Shown: positions 1 through 4,007 of the stretch, in pieces
How the letters are laid out: every line of letters begins with the position of its first letter
Position numbering within the stretch: the first letter of the stretch is position 1
Source: JACRPI01 sp964385055
GTDB lineage: Archaea > Nanobdellota > Nanobdellia > Woesearchaeales > DSVV01
Direction: 5' to 3'
DNA: 5,554 nucleotides
Assembly: GCA_964385055.1 (NCBI GenBank)
Contig: CAYLMH010000062.1
Coordinates: forward strand, 1 to 5,554
Position numbers and translations under genes: made by a program
The notes under the pieces: model-generated
What the model was told of the DNA's origin: nothing
Database searches by the model: none
What the model saw: the letters and a program-made list of their open reading frames with translations, nothing else

Positions 1-2
1 AC

Positions 3-728
3 GGCCAGCGCCCTACAGTAGTGGTGGAAGCAGGGGAGAGAGGGGGGAATGAACAGCCTACAGAAACTCATTTTGCGGGGATTATTTATGGTGCTCTGCT
101 TGCTCATTATCTCGATGCGCTTGGAGGACAAGTAAAAAAATGGGTGTTTCTTGATAATTATAATCCTACTTTTGAAGAAAAACCGATTACTCTTGATGTT
201 GCAACATATATCGCACAAATTTCGCAAAAAGGGTATATTCCTGATTCTATTGTTTATGAAGCAGATCTTGTTACTCACGCAAAAGAAGCGTTAGAGTATT
301 TATGTGCAAATGATTATGCAGCATATAATTCGAACGCAAAGCGTGTCATTCTCAAGAAAGACGGAATTCCTCTTTATAATCCAGAAAACGACAAGTATAT
401 GTGCGCTCTTTTGGATGCGTGTTTATACCAAGAAAAGTTCAACCATGCTGTCTGTTGTGTCACTGTTCTTGAAAATGCTTATGCATCACAACAAAAAGCA
501 ACGGCAACAATTCTTGGCAAGCTGGGAATAAACCCTGAACAGGTTTATCCGATCTTTTACACTGTTGATCCACTTACAGGAGCCTCAACTCTTTGTAGTT
601 CTGCTTCTTTTCAAAACAAACAAACACCGTTGTTGCCTTCTCTTCCAGATGCGCTTACCCTCTTTATTCAAGTCGAGAAAATGAAAGGAACAATGTCTTT
701 TGCAGGAGATGATGTTTATGGCTCCTAA
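3..728 (+). CDS. Unrecognised protein, 5'-truncated by the window edge
   Basis: The frame is open from base 3 with no stop, so the gene begins outside the window; the GTG at 21 is probably internal. About 241 residues are visible. I do not recognise the family with confidence. The visible start reads RPTVVVEAGERGGNEQPTETH, a beta-strand followed by a Gly/Asn/Glu/Thr-rich loop, then a helix (GIIYGALLAHYLDALGG) and a second strand (VKKWVFLDN), suggesting an alpha/beta Rossmann-like fold. No signal peptide or membrane segment is visible. It ends inside the start of the racemase-family gene (11-bp overlap), so the two are probably co-translated and may be functionally linked. The P-x-ET-x(n)-G-A-L-A-x-L-x-LG pattern loosely recalls the C-terminal domain of D-glutamate cyclase (DUF4392), which would fit a D-amino-acid context. 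The IGDGGNEIGMG-like motif I would expect in that family is not visible, so this remains a guess. Confidence 0.75.
   Translation, partial: GQRPTVVVEAGERGGNEQPTETHFAGIIYGALLAHYLDALGGQVKKWVFLDNYNPTFEEKPITLDVATYIAQISQKGYIPDSIVYEADLVTHAKEALEYLCANDYAAYNSNAKRVILKKDGIPLYNPENDKYMCALLDACLYQEKFNHAVCCVTVLENAYASQQKATATILGKLGINPEQVYPIFYTVDPLTGASTLCSSASFQNKQTPLLPSLPDALTLFIQVEKMKGTMSFAGDDVYGS
704..708 (+). promoter_or_regulatory. Shine-Dalgarno AGGAG deciding the racemase start
   Basis: AGGAG lies inside the 3' end of the upstream gene. ATGs follow at 709, 712 and 718, and an in-frame TTG sits at 700. Only ATG 718 has a usable 9-nt spacer; 709 and 712 are 0 and 3 nt away. Position 718 also gives the expected N-terminus (MAPKKIGILGGMGP). 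It is the kind of internal ribosome site expected for the second gene of an operon. Confidence 0.6.
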
Positions 729-1483
729 AAAAATTGGAATTCTTGGAGGGATGGGACCTGCAGCATCAGCACATTTTTATCAAAAAATTGTTTTTATGGC
801 ACAAAAAAAGTACAACGCAGTTCAGGATACAGAGTATCCTTGTATCATCTTATACTCTCTTTGTCTTGAAGGTTTTGATGAGACTGGAATAATAAATCCA
901 TCTAAAGTATTAGAGCAACTCCTTCATGGAGTTTCTGTGCTTGAAACAGCAGGAGCAGAATGTATTGTTATTCCTTGCAATACTGTTCATTGTTTTATTG
1001 ATGAAATGAGAAAGAATTCAAACATCCCTATCTTAAGCATCATTGAGGAGACTGCACAGAAGATAAACAAAGAAGAGGTGCAGAAAGTACTTGTGCTTGC
1101 ATCAGAAACAACTCTTTCTCTAGGATTATATGAACATAAACTGAAAGAAAAGGGAATTCATTCTTTTTTCCCTGATGCTGTAGATTATTTTCCTATCACT
1201 GCTTTAATAGCTGAAGTAATGAGCGGTACTATCACTATGAACACAAAAACTGCTGTTCTTTCTCTGATAAAAAAACTTGATAAAACAAGTACAATGCCTG
1301 TTATTTTGGGGTGTACAGAGCTTCCTCTTGCAATAACGCAGAAAGATATTTCACANNNNNNNNNNTCCACGGATGCTTATGGAAACAGTTCAGAAAGTGC
1401 AGAAAGATATTTCACAACCGGTTTATGATACATTAGACATCCTTGCGGAAGCAGTATTATCATTTGCATACGGAAAGATTTAA
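718..1483 (+). CDS. Aspartate/glutamate racemase family protein, interrupted by an assembly gap
   Basis: This is a PLP-independent amino-acid racemase of the Asp/Glu/hydantoin racemase superfamily, which uses two cysteines as acid/base to invert the alpha-carbon; it is expected to be cytosolic. Visible motifs are the N-terminal strand-loop IGILGGMGPAAS (residues 6-17), the first catalytic motif IPCNTVH with C87, and the second, ILGCTELPLA, with C199. Both cysteines are present, so activity is plausible; substrate is not certain, though LGGMGP and PCNT-H are typical of aspartate racemases. ATG 718 is chosen from the AGGAG at 704-708. As printed, the frame crosses 10 Ns (1356-1365) and ends at TGA 1426-1428 with an atypical Ser-rich tail. 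Joining the two copies of an 18-bp repeat (1338-1355 and 1399-1416) instead gives a C-terminus running QPVYDT...FAYGKI and ending at TAA 1481-1483. The total is then 234 residues, the normal family length. The gene is probably intact in the organism. Confidence 0.9.
1338..1355 (+). repeat. Left copy of an 18-bp direct repeat flanking the gap
   Basis: GCAGAAAGATATTTCACA is found here and again, identically, at 1399-1416, offset by 61 bp. In the racemase frame this copy encodes the QKDIS segment that follows GCTELPLA. It most likely represents one genomic locus present at both contig ends. Confidence 0.85.
1356..1365. other. Assembly gap (10 Ns), probably false
   Basis: Ten Ns in the last sixth of the racemase gene mark a scaffold join of arbitrary length. 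The same 18 bases occur immediately left of the Ns and again 34 bases right of them. The contig ends therefore appear to overlap, and the bases 1356-1416 are probably excess sequence. Confidence 0.95.
1399..1416 (+). repeat. Right copy of the 18-bp direct repeat
   Basis: This is identical to 1338-1355. Continuing from this copy in the matching codon phase gives a 22-residue tail (QPVYDT...FAYGKI) that resembles the normal racemase C-terminus, where a P-x-x-D-T/P segment precedes a final helix. The bases between the Ns and this copy (1366-1398) are also open in that phase and could be erroneous contig-end sequence or strain variation. Confidence 0.85.
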
Positions 1484-1486
1484 ATC
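1473..1486 (+). promoter_or_regulatory. Archaeal BRE/TATA promoter for the 1509 gene
   Basis: GAAAGA (BRE-like, 1473-1478) is followed by TTTAAATC (1479-1486). The first T is exactly 30 nt before the A of ATG 1509, so transcription should begin at or next to the start codon (leaderless). The box overlaps the restored racemase stop TAA (1481-1483). It lies in a perfect 16-bp palindrome, AAAGATTTAAATCTTT (1474-1489), which is largely a consequence of the box itself. Confidence 0.65.
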
Positions 1487-1508
1487 TTTATAGTCGTTTT
1501 TCTCAGCT

Positions 1509-2027
1509 ATGAACTGTCTCAGTTGTCAAAAAGAGATTCCGACGAAACTTGGTTATGTTAATAATAGTCATCGTTTTTGCACATTCTGTTTTAGTCACAT
1601 TATTGAGAAGCGTGTTCGGAAATATCTCAAGGATCATCCGCTCAAAAGAGCGCAGCGTGTTGTTGCTTCGCATTCCGCATCTCTTTATTTTGCGCAGCAC
1701 GTTATGCATATTCCTCTCAATATTCTCAAGCGTTCATCTAAAAAGAGTGATACCATTATTTTATTAGAAACGCTTGATGATTACGCTGTTGCGTATTTGG
1801 AGCATCTTCTTTCTGGAAAAAAATTTCTGAAGCAAAAAAAGAATACGCTGCTCCTTTTCTCTGTCTTAACAGATGAAGAACTCTCTCTTTATTGTCAGTA
1901 TCACAAGATTTCTTTTGTTGCAAAGAAACATCCGTTAAAACCATTTCTTCTTCGCATGGAAATAGAACATCCTGGAACAATTCAAGCACTTTACAAAAGC
2001 ATGCAGGATTTGAAAGAAATACTTTAA
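1509..2027 (+). CDS. Shortened TtuA/TtcA/Ncs6-like protein lacking the ATP-binding PP-loop
   Basis: The 172-residue protein follows the outline of N-type ATP-pyrophosphatase tRNA thiolases with key parts missing. Residues 3-27 form a CxxC (C3/C6) plus CxxCF (C24/C27) zinc-finger-like head, followed by IIEKRVRKYLKDHPLKRAQRVV, as in the family's helix leading into the nucleotide-binding strand. Where SGGKDS should stand the protein has SHSAS (54-58), so the PP-loop is absent. The region with the central catalytic/Fe-S cysteines is also gone. Later family landmarks remain recognisable: ETLDDYAVAYLEHLLSG (87-103) against the usual GHNLDDEAQTVL-NLLRG; LTDEELSLYCQYHKISF (120-136) against the E-E-Y-A-x-x-x-I segment; and EHPGTIQALYKSMQDL (153-168) against the HPGT-x-x-S-L-R-S-x-E segment. 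Full members are about 300 residues. I infer a non-catalytic paralogue, perhaps a partner or RNA-binding subunit, comparable with eukaryotic Ncs2/CTU2. ATG 1509 is fixed by the promoter spacing. Confidence 0.8.
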   Translation: MNCLSCQKEIPTKLGYVNNSHRFCTFCFSHIIEKRVRKYLKDHPLKRAQRVVASHSASLYFAQHVMHIPLNILKRSSKKSDTIILLETLDDYAVAYLEHLLSGKKFLKQKKNTLLLFSVLTDEELSLYCQYHKISFVAKKHPLKPFLLRMEIEHPGTIQALYKSMQDLKEIL

Positions 2028-2108
2028 CACTATGCGTCTGCGGATGGTCTTGTTTCTGCTGCTCTTATTACTACATCTATTTCATCACTTTCTTCTCCTC
2101 TTTGCAAC

Positions 2109-2115
2109 TTTTTTT
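2109..2115 (+). terminator. Oligo-T tract, possible archaeal terminator
   Basis: Seven Ts lie in a pyrimidine-rich stretch (about 2047-2120) about 80 nt after the stop of the 1509 gene. Archaeal termination is commonly T-tract driven without a hairpin. It sits just beyond the 3' end of the convergent minus-strand gene. Support is positional only. Confidence 0.3.
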
Positions 2116-2122
2116 CCGCTTG

Positions 2123-2599
2123 TCATGCTCGCATTTTTGCGTAAACCGTTGCCTGATGATTTATTAACTTTTGTAGGAGAGGATGGTATTCTATAATCAT
2201 TCCTTCTCCTTCTCTTTGGAGATACTCTTTTCTCGTTATTTTTATTGGTTCTTTGTCAGACAGATGAACATACACGTCAAGGTAGTCTGCGAATAATGCA
2301 TCTCTTTCTGTTTCCATTACTTCTTCATATGTTTCCTGTTCTATGCCTTTCGGAACTGCTCCGGAATATTCCCACATTGCGATACTGATTTTATATTGGT
2401 CTTTTATTACAGTCCCGTCTCTTCGTTCAAGCATTCCTGTTACACAAAGCTCAATATTTTTTGTTTCTCTGTTTATATGCAAAGAAGTGCTTTCAATAGT
2501 AACGCTTGCTGCAGGTTCTTCAGGTGCTGTTTCTCTTTTGGGGCTGCCCCACAATATTTCTGCAACTCTTTTTCGATAGTATAATCCACTTGTTGTCAT
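2123..2599 (-). CDS. Hypothetical protein, 158 aa, unrecognised
   Basis: I do not recognise this family. The N-terminus is basic and short (MTTSGLYYRKRVAEILWG), followed by a Pro/Glu/Ala-rich linker (19-31). A section with alternating hydrophobic residues (32-78) and a charged middle (84-104) come next. Another predicted beta-rich stretch (DYLDVYVHL) leads to a C-terminal helix (140-157). There is no signal peptide, membrane segment or Cys motif. ATG at 2599 is preferred because AGGAG (2609-2605 on the minus strand) lies 5 nt upstream; the TTG extension to 2626 would begin upstream of the predicted transcript start near 2617. It is divergent from the 2670 gene, with which it shares a palindromic TATA element. 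Its 3' end faces the 1509 gene. The sharp composition and sensible length make it likely to be real. Confidence 0.7.
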   Translation of the reverse strand: MTTSGLYYRKRVAEILWGSPKRETAPEEPAASVTIESTSLHINRETKNIELCVTGMLERRDGTVIKDQYKISIAMWEYSGAVPKGIEQETYEEVMETERDALFADYLDVYVHLSDKEPIKITRKEYLQREGEGMIIEYHPLLQKLINHQATVYAKMRA

Positions 2600-2604
2600 G
2601 TCTT

Positions 2605-2609
2605 CTCCT
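2605..2609 (-). promoter_or_regulatory. Shine-Dalgarno for the minus-strand gene
   Basis: On the minus strand AGGAG is followed by 5 nt and then ATG 2599. Unlike the leaderless plus-strand genes nearby, this gene is predicted to have a short leader of about 18 nt, which contains this site. Confidence 0.6.
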
Positions 2610-2633
2610 GTCCTCTTTTGTTTCAAAATTCTC

Positions 2634-2648
2634 GCAAGATTTATAAAT
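2634..2648. promoter_or_regulatory. Shared divergent promoter with palindromic TATA box
   Basis: GCAAGA (2634-2639) precedes TTTATAAA (2640-2647), whose first T is exactly 30 nt before ATG 2670, the leaderless spacing seen elsewhere in the window. The core ATTTATAAAT (2639-2648) is a perfect palindrome. Read on the minus strand it has a purine-rich GGAAAA upstream and would place a transcript start near 2617, 18 nt before the ATG of the minus-strand gene. A single TBP site may therefore serve both directions. Confidence 0.6.
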
Positions 2649-2669
2649 TTTCCCCACTTTCTAGTGATT

Positions 2670-3293
2670 ATGGTAAAGTATGATGTCTTTGTTCATCCAG
2701 GATTTCCTGCAGAGGAACGCAAAGTTCGTGGTTCACGAGCTTTTCAGGAGTATTGTGATAGATTATCAGCTCTTGCAGCTTCTGCGGAGTATGCTCTTCA
2801 TGTGGTTGATCCTAAAGTAGGGCATCATGATGCTTTTTTGGAGAAGTTTATTCCCGCTGATCGTCGAGTTCGTTCGTATGTTCTCAATATTCCTTTTTAC
2901 CCTGCTTCTTATGGAACTATCAGTACAGATGATTGGGAAAAATATGTTGGACTTTTACGTGGCATGCAAAAGCAGCGAGATCCTGTTTTGGTTCATGGCT
3001 CTTATCATGGTCTTTGCGCTCTTGATTTTGCTGTGCAGCTTTACGAATTGCTCCATAATGGGAAGCAATACTTTCCAGATTCTCTCTCCTGTTTATTAGA
3101 AGACTCTCCTTTTCCTTTTTGCAGGGAAGAGACTGAAAACGTTGTTACACACGCCCTTCACTCGCATTATCTTAATTCAAATATTCGTTTTGGCACTGTT
3201 TTTGCGAACAAAGCTTTTAATGATATGCAAGCTGTTAGAAAAAGTGTTGCTCGCCAAATGACTGACAAGAGTACAGAAGTTTATTCTCTTTAG
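2670..3293 (+). CDS. Hypothetical protein, 207 aa, unrecognised
   Basis: I do not recognise this family. It opens with a buried-type strand (MVKYDVFVHPGF) and continues with a helix (AFQEYCDRLSALAASAEYAL). A second strand (LHVVDPKVG) and a third element (VRSYVLNIPFYPASYG) follow. A central strand-turn-helix, DPVLVHGSYHGLCALDFAVQ (104-123), comes next, together with a Cys/His-containing C-terminal half (C141, C151, H161, H164, H166). The order of strands and helices suggests a soluble alpha/beta fold; the HGSYHGLCALDF segment is the most motif-like part and would be the place to look for an active or binding site. An in-frame ATG at 2598 exists. ATG 2670 is chosen because the TATA box lies exactly 30 nt upstream and the 24 extra residues would be encoded across the promoter. 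It is followed by the structured spacer and a convergent FKBP gene. Confidence 0.8.
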   Translation: MVKYDVFVHPGFPAEERKVRGSRAFQEYCDRLSALAASAEYALHVVDPKVGHHDAFLEKFIPADRRVRSYVLNIPFYPASYGTISTDDWEKYVGLLRGMQKQRDPVLVHGSYHGLCALDFAVQLYELLHNGKQYFPDSLSCLLEDSPFPFCREETENVVTHALHSHYLNSNIRFGTVFANKAFNDMQAVRKSVARQMTDKSTEVYSL

Positions 3294-3298
3294 ATTTG

Positions 3299-3398
3299 TC
3301 AAGAACCACCGGTTAAAGACCGGTGGCATGAACTAAATACTCAGTGGTTCTTGAGCACAACGCTCATACCACTTCACCAGAGAATACTCCGGTGGTAT
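3299..3398. other. Cluster of inverted repeats in the convergent spacer; possible structured RNA or IS200/IS605-type end relic
   Basis: Four dyads lie in 100 nt. (a) CCACCGGT (3306-3313) and ACCGGTGG (3319-3326) form a perfect 8-bp stem with loop TAAAG. (b) TCAAGAACCAC (3299-3309) is exactly complementary to GTGGTTCTTGA (3344-3354) and encloses, and partly competes with, (a). (c) TGAGC (3352-3356) pairs with GCTCA (3362-3366). (d) ATACCAC (3366-3372) pairs with GTGGTAT (3392-3398). On the minus strand hairpin (a) reads CCACCGGT-CTTTA-ACCGGTGG followed by TTCTTGAC, a layout reminiscent of right-end hairpins of IS200/IS605/IS1341 elements. No transposase remnant is visible. The alternative is a bidirectional terminator between the converging genes, although archaeal terminators rarely need hairpins. 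Confidence 0.5.
3306..3326. repeat. Perfect 8-bp inverted repeat, 5-nt loop
   Basis: CCACCGGT/ACCGGTGG with loop TAAAG is the strongest hairpin in the window and much more GC-rich than its surroundings. It begins 13 bases after the stop of the 2670 gene. Confidence 0.9.
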
Positions 3399-3402
3399 TC
3401 GG

Positions 3403-3423
3403 TTGTATAGAATTGTTGTATAG
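3403..3423 (+). repeat. Short direct repeat TTGTATAG x2
   Basis: TTGTATAG occurs at 3403-3410 and 3416-3423 with a 13-bp period, immediately before the FKBP stop codon on the opposite strand. It is short enough to be chance, and no function is apparent. Confidence 0.5.
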
Positions 3424-3427
3424 CTTT

Positions 3428-3895
3428 TTACTGAATTCCCATCACAACTACATCAAACACTAATGTTTTTCCCGCAAGCGGATGATTCATGTCAATGATC
3501 ACACTTTCCCTATTGATCTTGATTATTTTTGTATAAATCATTGTCCCTGACTTTGCTTCTTTTTTGAGCACCATGCCGACAGAAGGTGTTATTTCTCGCG
3601 GTATTTTACTCAGTGGAATTTCCTGCACAAGGTCTTTGTGGTGTTTCCCATACGCTTTTTCTGGTGGAGTAATTATTCGTTTCTTTTCACCCACTTTCAT
3701 TCCCACAATTCCCTCTTCCAATCCTTGAATAGTTGTGTGCTCTCCGACAAGAAATCGCAATGGTTTTTTGTTTGTGGTCTCAAAGATGGTTCCATCCGCA
3801 AACTTTCCGACATAATGGATAGTAACATAATTTCCCTTTTTTACTGTTTGATGCGGATCGTGGGTACTGTGTAATTTATGCCCTTGTTGATTCAT
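3428..3895 (-). CDS. FKBP-type peptidyl-prolyl isomerase, SlyD-like
   Basis: This is a 155-residue cytosolic prolyl cis-trans isomerase/chaperone. The FKBP core is visible as VKKGNYVTIHYVGKFADGTIFETT (18-41), the FLVGEHTTIQGLEEGIVGMKVGEKKRIITPPEKAYG segment (48-83), and the closing DMNHPLAGKTLVFDVVV (135-151). The flap region (about 84-130) is replaced by an insert (LVQEIPLSKIP...INRESVII) corresponding to the IF chaperone domain of SlyD and archaeal short FKBPs. Such proteins bind unfolded chains through the IF domain and isomerise Xaa-Pro bonds in the core. No signal peptide is visible. The N-terminus is extended and carries H6, H9, H12 and H15 at strict three-residue spacing, whereas bacterial SlyD has its metal-binding His cluster at the C-terminus. 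The start ATG at 3895 is supported by an AT-rich box 30 nt upstream. The gene is divergent from the MFS gene and convergent with the 2670 gene. Confidence 0.95.
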   Translation of the reverse strand: MNQQGHKLHSTHDPHQTVKKGNYVTIHYVGKFADGTIFETTNKKPLRFLVGEHTTIQGLEEGIVGMKVGEKKRIITPPEKAYGKHHKDLVQEIPLSKIPREITPSVGMVLKKEAKSGTMIYTKIIKINRESVIIDMNHPLAGKTLVFDVVVMGIQ

Positions 3896-3917
3896 GGCAT
3901 TATTCTTTGTCTTGTTG

Positions 3918-3926
3918 TTTATTATT
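3918..3926 (-). promoter_or_regulatory. Probable TATA box for the FKBP gene
   Basis: On the minus strand AATAATAAA (3926-3918) is centred about 26 nt upstream of ATG 3895, the same placement as the stronger leaderless boxes in this window. The match to the consensus is weaker and the upstream hexamer (CAAACA) is not a clear BRE. Confidence 0.4.
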
Positions 3927-3971
3927 GTTTGTGTTTTTGGGGCGCTTCATGAAAAACTCTCGCTCACTTCA

Positions 3972-3985
3972 ACAAAACATAAAAA
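3972..3985 (+). promoter_or_regulatory. Weak TATA-like box for the MFS gene
   Basis: ACAAAA (3972-3977) is followed by CATAAAAA (3978-3985), which starts 30 nt before ATG 4008. It is a weaker match than the other promoters. It still favours 4008 over the in-frame ATG at 3894, which has no TATA-like sequence at the corresponding position (3864-3871). Confidence 0.35.
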
Positions 3986-4007
3986 GAAGGGTGGTGTGTG
4001 GACACTC

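Noticed and set aside
1366..1428. Ser-rich C-terminus of the racemase as printed
   Set aside because: It arises from a frame offset after an arbitrary 10-N gap; merging the flanking 18-bp repeats gives a family-like C-terminus in another frame.
1474..1489. 16-bp perfect palindrome AAAGATTTAAATCTTT as a repressor operator
   Set aside because: It coincides with the BRE/TATA element and the racemase stop codon; the symmetry is largely explained by the AT-rich box, and no second copy is seen.
2032..2196. 54-codon plus-strand frame encoding a Leu/Phe-rich peptide (MRLRMVLFLLLLLL...), resembling a small membrane protein
   Set aside because: It lies in a pyrimidine-rich spacer where such residues arise by composition. 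It has no promoter or Shine-Dalgarno, and its 3' half runs antisense over the end of the 2123-2599 gene.
2598..2669. Upstream ATG 2598 giving a 231-residue version of the 2670 gene
   Set aside because: The extra segment spans the TATA box placed 30 nt before ATG 2670 and overlaps the leader of the divergent gene.
3299..3423. CRISPR array or tRNA in the repeat-rich spacer
   Set aside because: The repeats are inverted and non-identical in size, with no regularly spaced direct repeat beyond an 8-bp pair. No cloverleaf or T-loop-like GTTCRANNC is present in a sensible arrangement.
3894..4007. 38-residue hydrophobic N-terminal extension of the MFS protein as a signal peptide or extra TM helix
   Set aside because: It is T-rich promoter DNA of the divergent FKBP gene. 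There is no TATA box at the matching position for a 3894 start, and the family usually begins near the KNLRAILLE-type segment.
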